Source: Brachycybe producta (Eukaryota > Arthropoda > Diplopoda > Playtdesmida > Andrognathidae). Taken from it: DNA of 64,000 bases. The notes under the pieces are model-generated. The model searched no databases and was not told where the DNA came from. It saw only the letters and a list, made by a program, of their open reading frames with translations. The stretch covers positions 1,253,001-1,317,000 of the forward strand of contig JAUPFP010000047.1 in NCBI GenBank assembly GCA_036925085.1. Direction: 5' to 3'. Numbering within the stretch: position 1 is the stretch's first letter; every line of letters begins with the position of its first letter. Shown piece after piece: positions 1 to 13,150 of the stretch. The position numbers and the translations under genes were made by a program.

Positions 1-150
1 CGATAGTTCTTTCGTGAGAGTAGCTGTCATGAAAGTTGCAATAGTTCACTTTCACGATAGTAACTGTCTACATGTCGAAGTAACGTGATAGTTCTGTCAT
101 GACAGTGTGACGTCTACTTCACAGATATCATTGAGTCAACAACAGTGTTG

Positions 151-205
<55 letters not shown>

Positions 206-662
206 AGAAGCCAGTTTTCCCTACAAAGTGGATATTTCCCTACAAGTGGTCACTCGACAACTATTACTATTGCGACATTACTATCAACTATATCTAGTCA
301 AGCGAGATTGTGTGATAGTGCTATCGCAACTGTGTTATAGTGACTATCATGTGGTCGTCACGATGATAGTTCTCGCGATATTTGCTCTCATGACAGCAAC
401 AATCGTGAAAACTATCATCATGAAAACGAGGCTTTAGCCTACTTTCTTGCTATCGTGAGAGCGCTACCAAGAATATCTGCAGAAGATTATGATATTGTGA
501 CAGTACTGTCGTGAGAGATCCGCGGCTTCAACCACTTCGACTTCGGACATTTTTATGTGTTTAGATGTGATAGTATGTATGGTGGCTATATGGTCTGAGA
601 CTCGTGAAAGTGAACTATCACAACTTTCATGACAGCAACTCTCACGAACGAACTGTCGCTGT
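1..662. mobile_element. Foldback element C, left end at window edge
   Basis: The first ~68 bases are closely matched, inverted, at about 602-660. Both arms contain the words CGTGAGAGT, CTGTCATGAAAGTTG and AGTTCACTTTCACGA in mirrored order. The interior is littered with the same words in both orientations (CTATCATG, CTGTCATGAC, CTATCGTGAG). A CT tract (151-203) lies inside. The extreme left terminus and its TSD are outside the window. No gene is present; apparent reading frames come from the repeats. Confidence 0.75.
151..203. repeat. (CT)n microsatellite
   Basis: About 26 near-perfect CT units lie inside foldback element C. Confidence 0.97.
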
Positions 663-670
663 GTGCTTAA

Positions 671-3402
671 GGACAATGACCAGTTTTTTTTTACAAGTTA
701 TTTTGTAGTTAAGACTAATTTTCACTAATATTTCATACGTAATGTAATTATGTGCAGTTGCACTTAACGTTGGATATTTTTCCATTTAGTTTTTCTATTT
801 AAAAAATGTTGACTGTTTCTAAAGTACAAAAAAAAAGATAATTTTGGTTACTTCTTTTAATAGGAAAATGGACACATTTATGAAATTCTGAATCTTATGT
901 ATTGACAACAAAAATGCATTAACTTTTTTTGTTTGTTTGTATTAATGTTTTTGTATTTTGAGGCTAATTTCTGTGTAGATACATGTATAACAGGTACTTA
1001 GGTAGATTGAAATGAGGCGGTAGAAAAAAAGTGATATTAAGTTTTTAATATCCTTTAGTCAATTACAAAACTAGCCGCTTGGACAAACTGGCGTCGTCTT
1101 AGAATAAAAAATCGGCTGAATCTTTTTTTATATATATAAAAAAAATGACTAGAAAAAAACGGTAATCATATTCTAAAAAAACATCTTTTCTCCTTTAGAA
1201 TAATTCGTGTGTTACGTGAGGAGTAGATTAATTTAGTTTTTTTTTTTAGTTTATTTTAAATTTCTTTTAAAGTGCTTCCACTACAGCGTCTACACTACAG
1301 TATGTAGTTTAGTTGTTGAGGGTGGGATGGATAGAGACAGTTAGTGGTGGTACTCATGCATGTCCACATTGGTTTAGTACACCATTTTGAATTTCTGTTT
1401 GCTTGCCTTTTTGGAGTTATTACATATAATTATTGTTTCACAGAATTCATATATACCGTATACAGTATATGGCAGCCATATGCATTAAAAGTACATTGAA
1501 GCCAACCATTTTGAAAAGATGATAATGATACAGCTGGAAAAAAAGTCTCTAAAATCTTTTATTAAACTTCATTATTAATCTTAGGGTTTGTTTCTAGGAT
1601 GGCGGTTAGACAATGGAACTCTCTCTCTCTCTCTTGCAGAGGATTTTATGCATGAAAATAAACTTATTAAGTTGCTGTTAATTTTGTATAAATGCATTAT
1701 TTCAGTTGCAACAGCTGGAACACATTGCAATTGTTATTGGGTTTAAATCTTTGGGTTTTTATAATGCAATTAGCATGCTGCGATTGGAGTTTTGTGCCTC
1801 TGCCTTCTTAAGTTCTTGGTTGCTTGCAGAGTAATTTTTCAAATTCAATTGGATACAGATGGTCAATTCTGGCGATTTGGTGTTGGAATGTACACATTTA
1901 TTTACATTGTAATGCTTTACAATGATTTCAAACGGTTAAAGGTTATAAAATATGGTGAAGCTTGCTAAGAACTAAGGTTTGAGGAGCTAATTTTTAGGAG
2001 CTTCAATCAAAGCTTACAAATTTTAACAAAGTTTTGAGTAAAAACCTACACTTAAACGTGATGTACATCATGAAGCAATGCTGCAGCAGTACACATGTAC
2101 TGTATTGCTGATGTGTGCAATGCAGTTAAGAAAGTATGATTATTTCGGTTGGTAGAATTCTACATTTGTGTAACCCTGTTTCATGGTGTGCACATGCCTA
2201 ACAGTTACATGATTTGAAATAAATTGAGGCAAGGGGACCATAGGGCTAGTTGGTGAGAACAAACATATTAAGTTATCAATGTGGATCAAGGCATGAAACT
2301 CTCAAAAGTAACTACTGTAGATTGTAATTTAAAAAAAAAAATTAACGGTAACAAGTTTTTTTTTTAATTTTCAACTTCTGAAAATGAATGAATTTGAGAA
2401 TTCCTTTTTTTTTTAAAAAAAAAAAGAAATCCAGGCAAAAAACAAAGGTGACAGTTTGGAATGAAACGTGTGAAAACTTTGACTAAATAAGTGGAAAAAT
2501 GGTGTGAATAATATTTAACCATGAAAAGATGTTGAGACACATTTCACGAGAAAGTGTTTAATATAGAAAGAATAAAAGGGGGAATTCTTGTAGTCAAGAA
2601 GATATTTCAATTGTATTTAAATCTGTGTTAAAACCCTTTTTTTCCCATTGAAGTACTACTGTAGTCACTTTTTTTTACTTCTTAAACATGTTATGAACAC
2701 GGCTTAACTGTTCAAAATATAAATTTTGAAGTTTTGAATCGTGGGAATCCGTGTTTGGGTTCTTGATTTTTGATACAAGTGTCGTTACAACATTATTTTT
2801 CCCACATTATTAGATACACCTTTTGTCATTTCTTTTAAAAAAAAAAACCGTTCATTTTTTTTCTGCTTCTTTTTCTTCTTGATCATGATGAACTTTTTTT
2901 TATATTCATTTTTAATAATATAAAGGTGTATTAGGATAATTTTAGCCCTCTGCCCTCCTCCCTATTAACCCTCCTCTCAAAATTAAACAAAAAAAATATG
3001 AATGTTAGTAGATTTGTACAGGGTGTGAAATGAAACCTTTTGAGGATAAATTTTTTTTTTTTGAACATGCAACTAATAGGAAACAGATTTTTGCTTTAAT
3101 AGATTACATTGGATATCATGTTGAAATGGTTAGTAAGATCAAAAATGTGTTTGTTCATCAATCTTTGAGATTTGTTCAGAACTTATTAGGTAGGCTGTAA
3201 CATGTACGAGAGAGGCAAGGTCGACAATGTAATTATCAGGTGCGGGCATTTTGAGTCATTTAGCCACAATCTACAGTTTGGTGGAAAACAAGGGAAAAGA
3301 GTGGGAGAGAGGGAGTAGGGGGTGGCTTTTGGAGGGCTACTGTAGTTAAGAGAATGGGCCGCCTGCAGCGTTGCCAGTGGCAAAAATGAACAACTTGTTT
3401 TG

Positions 3403-3439
<37 letters not shown>

Positions 3440-3965
3440 AAAAGGTGAATCGTGTGAATCACTGATTTTCCCAGGGTTTTGTTAGTAGTAAACAACGAAA
3501 ACTTGAATGAAACTTTCTCGTAGTAGTTTTTTTTTCTTGGTCATTTGTAGTCGGGCGTAACGACCGATTTTTTTTTATATGAGTGAATTAAAAAATAGGG
3601 AGCGCCGTTGGAGCAAATGAAATTAAGATATGATGATGATGATGTTCAGGTAGTGAGTGAAGTAGGATGTTTAAAAAATGGCTAATTTACTACTGATGAC
3701 AATATACTAAAAGGAAATGGGGGGAGGATTTGTAAGGAAGGGGGAACGAACATGAAATAATTGTTGGGAACATAATAAAACAGTCCCCATTACATTTTAC
3801 TTCCAAGAGTTTCTTGTATTTTTTTTTTCTTTCCTTCTTAAAAGGGGAATAATGGTCGTATTTTTTAATGACTACTAAGTCAGAGGTGGTGCTAAACTCA
3901 GCAAGTTTTGATAGGAAGTTTCATTTAAATGTTGATGAGTTTAGCCATTAGCTTTGATTTTTGCT
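671..3965. other. AT-rich non-coding stretch
   Basis: I see no gene here. The stretch holds many A and T runs, a (TC)n tract at 3407-3436 and a short TC run near 1621. Reading frames are short, and none looks like an exon with convincing splice sites. Confidence 0.6.
3407..3436. repeat. (TC)n microsatellite
   Basis: Simple TC repeat of about 15 units. Confidence 0.95.
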
Positions 3966-4228
3966 ATGTCCTCCGACGCAGGCTCCATACAACTTTACAT
4001 TATTTTCAATTCTCTGTACTTTTGTAATTTAAATACCGCAATTTTGTATTTGACATTTGTATTTATATTTGGTTTAATTTGATTGGCTAGGTGTATTTGA
4101 TATTTGTATAAGTATTAAATACATTTTGAAATCTGAAAGTATTTGTACGCAGTCAGTATTCAAATACGTATTGTCAGTATTTGCATATTCCTGACATTAG
4201 GTGTGGAGCCTGCATAGGAGTACATAAG
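3966..4228. mobile_element. MITE-like element with 'GCAGGCTCCA' inverted ends
   Basis: GCAGGCTCCATAC near the left end is matched by the inverse of GTGTGGAGCCTGC near the right end, with weaker similarity outside it. The interior repeats ATTTGTAT/AAATAC words in both orientations. No TSD could be fixed. Confidence 0.55.
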
Positions 4229-4367
4229 TCGACACTTCTATTGGGATAAGTTGTGCCGTGTAATAAGCATCGTTCATTATGAATACATCTCGAAAACTCT
4301 AAATTAAAAGCTTAGAAGAATAGGCCAGATTGGCACAGTATTCAAAAATTATATAGAGGCCTATTAT

Positions 4368-4495
4368 CAGGGCCGGCCCTAGAGTATGCAAGACCCGAGG
4401 CAGCAAGCGATGAGCGGGGCCTGGAAAAACTGTTTAGTCAGCAGGACGGGGCTCAAGACGGTTGCCTCGCTCACCTTGATCTAACGCCGGCCCTA
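4368..4495. mobile_element. Short hAT-type non-autonomous element (128 bp)
   Basis: Ends are CAGGGCCGGCCCTAG and, at the other side, CTAACGCCGGCCCTA, an imperfect inverted pair of hAT type. The element is flanked by an exact 8-bp duplication CCTATTAT at 4360-4367 and 4496-4503. There is no coding capacity. Confidence 0.85.
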
Positions 4496-4632
4496 CCTAT
4501 TATTTTTTTCTTCAAATTTTGGTATTATGCAGTTGGAAACTGTTTAGCACAAAAATGGAAGAGATAAAAATATTTTTTGTCGTTTGGGTTAATTTCGTTT
4601 TGATTTTTAAACTATATTAAAGTTAAAAGCAA

Positions 4633-4912
4633 TACCTTGTACACACGTGAGTTAAATGAATTCAAATTAAATGTGTTTCGATGAATAACACGGAATCCAG
4701 TTAAGGACATGAACCAAATAAAAAATTGACTTTATTATTAATATTTTAGATCGATATTTTTTTAATATATTATATTTAAGTATTAACTCAATATTTTCAG
4801 ATTATTAACTGAATAAATTGAATTCGACATATTGTTTGTTTGCCCTTCACAGGGCTCTGTGGAACACGTTTATTATTTAAATGCATTTCAATTATCAGCT
4901 GTGTACTAGGTA
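4633..4912. mobile_element. MITE family J, copy 1
   Basis: A ~280-bp unit with inverted ends TACCTTGTACACAC / GTGTGTACTAGGTA (the right end here reads CTGTGTACTAGGTA). It is closely similar along its length to 43467-43774. Flanks are CAA and TAA, compatible with a decayed 3-bp TSD of PIF/Harbinger type. Confidence 0.8.
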
Positions 4913-5706
4913 TAAAGCTCTACTGTAAATTGAATGAACAAGTTTAAAACGAAGAAAAAAAGTGAATTTCGTCATTTATTATTTTTCATTTTAAAATGTA
5001 TTTTTTATTTAAATTTATTTTTATTTTAAAAATTTCTTTTTGTTTGTTTAGTGATTTAAAAACTAAAAAACTTGACCTCTAGAAATGAAAAGTTCATTGT
5101 ACTGTTTGTTTATGTAATTTTTTTTGTCTGCCACAAACATCTCGAGATTGAGAGATTTTTTTTACTATTTTAATTAAAACTGCAAAAGAATAAAAGAATT
5201 AAACTTGTTCTTTTTTTATGAACATGTCCTTTTTTCCGCTTGGATTAAGAGTGTGCTTATTAAAAAAAACTGGGATTTATCTTTTAATATTTGGCAGAAT
5301 AGACTATAACGACATGAAATGGTTAAGTCGTGGTATAACAAGATGTTTTTAGATTTGCATTTTGATTATGAGGACCCGAGGGTGAGGAGGCCACGATAGT
5401 AAGTAACATGGTAGTTTCGTTTGGGCCACGGGCTTACTTTTTGTCTCAAGAGATAAAAAAAAATGAAGTTTGAAACAAAGGTGTTTTAAAAATCAAGTTT
5501 TAAGCAAGATACACCGAGAGGGCGTGTGTGATAAATAATAATTGAAATAGGATGTACCATTAATTAAATTTAAAAAAAATACTAGAGAATCTAAATACAG
5601 TATTTGACAACGTGGTATGTCTAAAAGAAAAGGAATGTGCTTTCTTGAGGTGCATTTGAGAATGTAAAGTGTAAAATACATGGACTACGCGTGCGCACTT
5701 CCAAAT

Positions 5707-5850
5707 TGTTACATCTAACAAGTTAAATGAATTTAAATCTTAAACGTGTTTTACAGGTTAACTCTTGTTAAGGACAAAAACAATAAGACGAATTCAATTT
5801 ATTCAGTTAATATTTCAATACTAGTGAGTTACTATTTAATTTAGGTTAAG
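5707..5850. repeat. Decayed partial copy of MITE family J, inverted
   Basis: GAATTCAATTTATTCAGTTAAT and a nearby GTTAAGGACA are the reverse complement or direct forms of words in the family J interior. The copy is broken and its ends are unclear. A further GTCCTTAACTGGA near 6193 may belong to the same remnant, split by the element at 5851-6144. Confidence 0.4.
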
Positions 5851-6144
5851 TTAAAGCAGCGATCAAACTGGCTCTTTCTTCTTGCAAGAAGAAATATAAT
5901 TTTTTTAATTTATGGTCCTCAGAAGTCTGTTGGGCCCTCCTGAGTTCATTTCAGTGCTTTTCGGGGCACCTGGAAAAATTTCAGAAACTTTAGATGAGCG
6001 TGTTCTGTAAGGTGGTGTGTGTGTGTGTAAGAAACCACTTTGATTTTTGCAATAGTAATTATCACATTGGCAATTGCAATTAATTCAAGGCAAAATTGTA
6101 GTGAATCTTACTTTAATTATTGCCAATGTGATCGCTGTTTTAAT
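5851..6144. mobile_element. MITE family L, copy 1
   Basis: Left end TTAAAGCAGCGATCAAACTG and the inverse of the right end (TTAAAACAGCGATCACATTG) form ~20-bp inverted ends. A related copy is at 48346-48525. Possible TTAA or TTA target site. Confidence 0.7.
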
Positions 6145-9100
6145 GGTTCAAATCGTGTATCAAATATTAAGTGAAACGTGAATTTTATCTTATGTCCTTA
6201 ACTGGACTATGTATAATTCAACTATTCAGCATTTAGCTCAAGCGTAGACAAATATATCGGTTACTTTGCTTGCAGTTAGTTGACTTACAGTCACTTATAT
6301 GTTGGAAAAAGAGTGCAACAAATAAAAATGAGCACTAGAAGATGCAGATGGTAGGAGCGAATAATACCATTGAACATTTTGTTAAGGTGTAATATAGGCA
6401 GGCAAAAGCCGCAAAACATCTTAATAATTAATTTCACAAATGGTTGGATGTATTTTTGAAATGCTGCTTGCTATTATAACTTGATTTTACTGTCAATACA
6501 ACAAAACAAGTTGTTCTCAAATGCACCCTACTTGTTTGTGTATATAGCACTCCCTATTTTGTTCGTTTATCATATGAACTATTCCTGGCTTTAAATATAA
6601 ACAAACAAGGGGTGGGGGCTGTTTGCGAGGGTGGAATTGGTCATGAAAGGTCAACATTTGGATGACAGATCTTTCATAATAATAATAATAAAAAAAAATA
6701 GTAATAAGCAACAAGATATAGAGGTGTGGACAGATTACTAATGTATACAAAGTTTCAAGAGTAAGATTCAAGGCCAAAAATGAATGAAAAACTGTTTAAA
6801 ATTGATCTTATAGTAACTTATTTCTAAATTAACTTTTTTGGGGAGTGAAATATAACCTAAATTGCTCAGGTTTCCAAGCGAGTTTTTTTTTGTACAGAGC
6901 TTTAATATCTAGGAATTATATCCTCCTATGTAACAGGATTGTCCTATGTTTTAGGGCTTACAACTTGCTAGTAAGAAATCCTCTCTTCGAGGCTTCAAGA
7001 AATGAGTGGTCATCACTAATTACTAGTCTTCCAATGCTTTATGGGAACTGTTTAGAACGTGGTGGTGATTTAGTAGTTTTTGAAAGTTGGCCTGCATTTA
7101 AAAACTACTTCAAAAAGTTAAATTTGTTGTATGATTTTATGTAGAAGTTGGTGGAAAAGTACATTATATGGTTGGTCCATGTATTTGGAAATTATTTTAG
7201 TTGGCGCCTGCAGTAAACTATTAACTGCTAAAATGATGTGTAGGAACAACGGGTGGTGATTATTAGTTGCAGCAGGTGACTTGTGGAACTGGAAAGTGAA
7301 AGTTTTAAATTATTTTTGGCGTCCAAAGATGGCCGTGTACTTTTCCAATATTTTGGTACTGATTGATTGTTTCATTGCTAATGGCTGCTTAAGCTGCTTT
7401 TATGTTTGATGAAATTCGCTCCTACTACCACCAGCAGCCATGTAGGATAACTAAAAAAACACAGAAATTTTCAAATGCATTCCAAGAAAAGTGATATTTT
7501 CCAATGACCCCAAAGACCATTTAATTTTTGAAAATTGTTAAAAAAAAAAAAAAAAAAGTTTTGTTTTTGAACGAATGGAGTTTTGATGAAAAAAAAGTCA
7601 AGAAAGTTGTTCATGCTTCTTTTATGAAATACGAATTAATCTTTCTCTTCTTTCATACTCATTAATATGGAACATGCTCATAAATTATCAGCAGTCAAGT
7701 TTTTTATCTTCGTTTTTTAAAAGAAATTTAGAAACTTCAATTAAATTTAATAATTTTTCTTAATTAGCTAATTTTAATGAGCTTCGTAAGCAATTAAAGT
7801 TTTGTTAATTTGCTTCTGAATATAATGAATTTTTAGAACATATGTTTAATGTGTTTGTAAAAATTCTGGTAATTTAATGCAAGACTTGATTTTTTGGTGT
7901 TCCTTTTTTTGTATGTTATTTTGGCCACATGTGGTTTTATTATGCGCGTGATTTTTCCTTATTTTGAAGAGAGAGGGAGGGAGGGGGGGTAGGATAGGGA
8001 TTTGGGGTGTGGGTCAAACAGTTGCTAAATGACTAGTGTCTCCAGTGTCCAGAGCACACGTTTTACATTAGTAAACCCTTGCAATGTTGATAATGACTCT
8101 TTGAGTACATTAGATGGGGTGTGTTACTTGGAGAAGCAAAAAAAGTAATAATAAAACCCCCTCTTTTGGAACTTTAGATAGAAACCTATGAAAAAACATT
8201 CGATTTTATGATGTCACTGTTTATATATAAATATTGTGGAAAGGTCCTTGTTGAATTGGAGAATTGAGTAGAAGAAGGGGATAAGATCCAATTGACCCAA
8301 ATATAGTTGAGTTAGTCGTAAATCACTGGGGGTCGAATTATTTATTTCAGTGAAAGTTAACAAAAGGTAGGTAATAATGGTATCAATGTCGGGTTGCATT
8401 TTGCGAGGATCTTCTAACAAGTTAAAGTCAATAGATGGTAATTGTAATTCCCTCAAGGAGTCGAGGGTGGTGCTTGAAAAACTTGACTAAATTCTTTTTT
8501 TTTTTTGCACAAAAATCCCCCCCCCAAAAAAAACGTGGCCCTCGAAATTGAACTTGATTCAAACATAGATAATCCGTATTCAAGTGTACCAAATAAAACC
8601 GGGTTGGTTAATCAAAAAAATTCTATATTGAAACTGCTAAACTATTTTGGTACTGCATTATGCGCGTGCGCAGTAGAGAGCGACGCTGCAGTACGGTTGG
8701 TTTAAATCCAGGCGTTTAACTTAGTAAAGCATCCCTCTAAAGTCGTTTGCCTGAAGGGTGTATATTTCGAACTATGTTTACGAAAATCTACGCCAGATGA
8801 CACTATTTTGTTTTTCTTGTAAAAATCAATGAACAAATAATTATACATACAGTCAGTAATTAAAAAAAGCAAGTTACAATAATTTTTAAAGCTAATGTTA
8901 CTGAACACATACAATTTTTCTTTTAATCACGGAAAGCACTTATAGTGGAGGAGATTTTATGTTTAGTTTAGTTTAGTTTATTTGTATATGGAATTTAACA
9001 TAAGAGATTAAAAACAATAGTTTTTAAAAACATTTTAAAAAAATTGCAATAAAAACAAAGTCGCCCAATAACGTATAGTATAGTATAGTGAACTACGCTA

Positions 9101-11003
9101 AAATTTATCCAAAAAATGACATGTTTTAGGTTTGGAATTTTCTTTCTTAGCATATGGGGCCCATGGACGGGAACTATCTTTGTGGTCAGCTCAAAAGTAA
9201 AGCATATCTCCTCTGATGGGAATATTTTCATAATGATTGAAAGTTAAGGTGGTTATAAAATGTAAACGCCTCTTGAACTCTTGAGTACATGTATTCTTTC
9301 CTTCAGGTGCAAAATGAAGAGAAACTTGAATGTGTTTTAGAAACTAGATGGGTAAAAGGGTTTTTTTTTCATTTTGTTATCTTTCAAAATACGTTTTTAT
9401 TCGCGTTTGAAAATGACCTAACTTTGAGCAGATGTCACTTTGCAGGCTATATTTTTAACCTTTATCTATAAAAAGTTTATTTTGAAAGACATCAACATGA
9501 AAATGCAATGAAAAGTGATTGGAATAATCTTCTAGTTCCTTTTAATTTTGCTCTTGAAAGACAATAATTAATGAAGAGTTTGAAAATCAGCTGTTTGTAA
9601 AACATCTTAACTGTGTGGTTATATCTTTTTGACTGCAGCTAATGTTATTTTATATTGGAAATAAATGTGGTACCAAATGTGTAAATAAGGTTTTAAATTC
9701 CAAATTGAAAACATACTTGTTAACCTTATTTTCTCTTGTGTGTTTGTATTTTGTGTGTGTGTGAGGAGTGTAATGAAGAAAGAATTTACGTAATTGTCAC
9801 ATGTGATTAAATAAAACACACCTGTATACACCTGTATAGGAACGTTATCCGTATTTATCTTGAATTGGTAAATAAATATTAAAAATGGTGGATATGATGG
9901 ATTCACACTTGAATGGCGTTTATTTTGCTTTCAGTAAATACCGATAAAAAGTGTGTTTGAAGGACTTTTTTTTTATTAAAAAAAGTAGTAAGAAAAAAAA
10001 AAGGGTTGCATGTTTACTGCGGTGTAATTTGCCCAACATAACACTGCAAAACAACATCAGTACCACCACACACGATGAAACTCTTGTCACACCCATACAA
10101 ACACATTTTCTTTTTCATAGATAAACATACTCGTGTAAAGGATGGACTCCCCCTTTTTTTTATCTGATTCCTATACTGTTGTCTAGGATGATGTTTAGAA
10201 AGTAGAATGTTAACAGATGTGCTGATGATGATCAATTATGATTCTTATGATAACTACACCTCATTCCTTTGTTTTGTTTTGTTTTTTTGGTTGGAATCTT
10301 ATAAAATACAATTACTTTCTCATGGATGTGTAAATTGAAAATCCACATTAATAATAGTGAGTGTCTGATTGTCTAATTATATAATAATGAAGTCTGGCTT
10401 GGCTTCTAATGTATTTGATACTGCAATTGTAAAATATAGAGAAGTAAAAGATGAGACTTTTTTTTGCCAAAAGAAATGTTTTTCTTATGATGGTAATTTT
10501 TAGTAACTTTTTTTCTTCGCCCTACACACTTGTAAGTTTGATTTTTAAAAAATGTTTTTTTTTTTATTAATGAATGGGCTTGTTGATGGACGTTCTCCGT
10601 TACATCTCCTCCTCCACCACCACCTATAATGTAAATAAACACGGGCAGGGTGCACACACTCTTATAAATATACTCCTAAGTTATAGCTTAGATTCTCAAA
10701 ATTGCCTTCTTTTTTTTTTTTTTTTTTGGCTTCACTAGATTAACATGAATCATTTAGCTTTTATTAGAAATATATACTAAATTGATCTGTTGAATCTTGA
10801 TGAGAGGGTGTGATGAGGAGGCTCTAATGAGAATAATGGTAGGTTTTCACCTAGCTGGTTGTTAGATAATAAAAATATTGAGTGCAATTTATTGCATTTT
10901 TCTTTGTACTCACTAGTGACTACTGTAGATATGGTCAAATGATGGATATTATGAGCTGTATAGTATCTTATGCAGAATGTAACTAATTTCTAACCAGTTT
11001 GTT
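6145..11003. other. AT-rich non-coding stretch
   Basis: No gene is recognised. It contains a copy of a dispersed 16-bp motif (inverse form GTTCTCAAATGCACCC, 6513-6528) and a short (GTTTA)n run at 8958-8982 that could be the 3' tail of an old minus-strand retroposon. It also has many homopolymer runs. Reading frames up to 99 codons lack splice borders or family resemblance. Confidence 0.55.
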
Positions 11004-11011
11004 AACTTGTG

Positions 11012-11317
11012 CAGGGACGGATTAGCCGGCATGGGGGGGGCCTTGGGCCACCTTCTATAAATGACGTAAACCCTACTTACTAGTATTGGTAATGTGGGTT
11101 TCTTTCTCAGACTCAGTTATTTTTACATCACTAGGATCCTAGTTAGAGTCAGACAACTGTGTAGCGATAATGTGCTCCTTTAATCATTTGCAAAAAATTG
11201 TCGATTTACAGTAATTACAGTTGTTAAAAAAATATTCACCACGATTTTGGGGGCCCCTCAAAATTCGGGGGCCCTAGGCTGCAGCCCTTTTAGCCCAATG
11301 GCTAGTCCGTCCCCCTG
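11012..11317. mobile_element. hAT-type non-autonomous element
   Basis: Ends CAGGGACGGATTAGCC and, inverted, GGCTAGTCCGTCCCCCTG. It is flanked by 8-bp AACTTGTG (11004-11011) and GACTTGTG (11318-11325), one mismatch. The interior has GGGGGCCC-type patches and no coding sequence. Confidence 0.85.
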
Positions 11318-11334
11318 GACTTGTGTAAAGTCTG

Positions 11335-11945
11335 TATTGGGAAGTAATTTGCCAGAAGTAATGAATTATAGTAATTAACGTTTTTCAGTAATTTGTAATT
11401 CACCACATTACTTTTTATAACATGTAATTGTAATTATTTTTTCTTAGAAATGTAATTACAATTACTAACTACTTTTCAATTATTTTTGTTTTTGTAAAAT
11501 TTGGTCACTAGGCGATATGATTTGGACTTCTCTAAAATTAAGGAACTTTCTCAGTTTCTCTGCCCATTACCAGAGTGTATGTTTAACAAAGACTCATTTA
11601 TTCAAAGTATCTTTGTGGCATTCTAGTCTTAAACATTTAACTACATAAATTAGTTACGAAAATGCAACTTCAAGAGAATTCATTATGCAATGCACGATTC
11701 AAAAGTAAGACTAATTCTGAGTGGGCGTGGTTGATATTTTTCTCTATAATTATGTTTCTATACATTCATTACATGTGAAATGATAAAAGATCTATTTTGA
11801 AAAGTAATTAAATTACTTTGAGAAAACGAGTAATTGTAATTCATTTTTAAATATCTGGTAGGCCCTACTTGTAATTATTTTTTACTTATTTAATTATTAA
11901 TTATAATTTATTACTTTTAAAAGTAATTTGTTCAAACACGGATGT
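11335..11945. mobile_element. Foldback element H with GTAATTACAATTAC words
   Basis: Both flanks of this ~600-bp region are packed with GTAATT / AATTAC words in mirrored order. Examples are AAGTAATGAATTATAGTAATT on the left and the inverse of AATTATAATTTATTACTTTT on the right. The middle is ordinary AT-rich sequence. Termini and TSD are not resolved. Confidence 0.6.
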
Positions 11946-12950
11946 AACGTCAACATCTCAAACTACACATTGATTTTGCAGATACAAGAAAAGATACAAG
12001 TTGCAAAAATGATCCTAAACGCTGTGATTGAGAATCCACATATAATTTTGAAATTCGAACTGTTTCAAGAAGGGAAATTAGTGAATAGTTAATAAGTGGA
12101 TTAGCAAATGTGATTTAGATTTTCAGTCTTTTTGCAGTTTTTTTTTTTCTTTTCTTTTTACGAATTTTATTTTTTTTGAGACAAAAAAAAACCTGGTGTA
12201 TTACTTGTAATAGGTTCATAAATTGATAAATCTGGTTTAAAAATGGCTGACAATGTGAGATGAGAATCCTAATTTAGAAATAAGCTATTCAATTCAATGT
12301 ATTGGTTACTTGAACACTTGCCATGAAAATGTATTTATGGGAAAGCCTTGAAAATTGTCTATATAGAGGAGGTAGGTGGGTAAACCTATGCTTTTTACAC
12401 ACGTGCAGATTGTGTGTACGTACTTTTTTAGTGTTTGTGACGCACTTTGGCATGGGATACATGTTGCTATAAAAATGTATGCACCATTAGCAAATGTAAT
12501 GAAATTTGAATAAAAATATATACATGTATATGCTAATTTTGGCAACGTGTCTATTGATGCTGGAAAGTGATACAGGTAACATTTATATAAAATGTTAACT
12601 ATTTCATATTTGCCAAGTGGAAAAAGAAACATTACTTAGTGATGATGACACTGAACAGATTTTAAATTTAGTGCTGTCCGAATGGCCTGCTCTGATAATA
12701 AAAGTAGAGAAAAAGGAGTCCGTATGGATGGGAGCAGCTCTGGATTTGTGTGCATTTGTTAGAGAGCAATTACTCTTGAGATATTTTGGAGCTGCTCTTT
12801 TTACTCTTTTTAAAAACAAGTGCAAAGAGAGCAGAGCCTGCTCTCAGACATGGCGCCACCCAAAAAAAAAAGCATCTCAATGCTATGTCAATTTTGTACG
12901 TAACATTTTAAAAAGGTATTTTATGGTATCTTTAAGGCATATCTAGTTAG
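11946..12950. other. Non-coding stretch with GAGCAGCTC word cluster
   Basis: No gene is recognised. Around 12685-12850, words such as GAGCAGCTCT, GAGCTGCTCTT and GAGCAGAGCCTGCTCTC recur in both orientations. They create overlapping reading frames of ~70-110 codons on both strands, which I judge to be repeat-derived. Confidence 0.4.
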
Positions 12951-12952
12951 TA

Positions 12953-13150
12953 CGCTTGCCACCTGTGGAGGACAGTCCTCCGTTCGGAAGAAATGTCCTC
13001 CGGTCAGGACCGTCCTCCACAACGTATTTAAGTTTTTATAAAATTTAATGTGTGGAGGACATGTTTGCCTTCGTGGAGGACGGTCCTGGCCGGAGGATGT
13101 TTCTTCCGAACGGAGGACTGTCCTCCACAGAGGAGGAAAGGTGGCAAGTC
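12953..13150. mobile_element. Hairpin MITE with GGAGGAC/GTCCTCC words
   Basis: The left arm (CTTGCCACCTGTGGAGGACA then GTCCTCCGTTCGGAAGAAA) is mirrored by the right arm (TTTCTTCCGAACGGAGGAC ... GGTGGCAAG). Arms are about 60 bp and nearly perfect, except for a short insertion in the right arm. The element is flanked by TA on each side (12951-12952, 13151-13152), as expected for Tc1/mariner-type MITEs. Confidence 0.85.

Noticed and set aside
12604..12946. Overlapping frames of 73 and 109 codons on opposite strands
   Set aside because: They fall on a cluster of GAGCAGCTC words in both orientations, and neither resembles a protein family.
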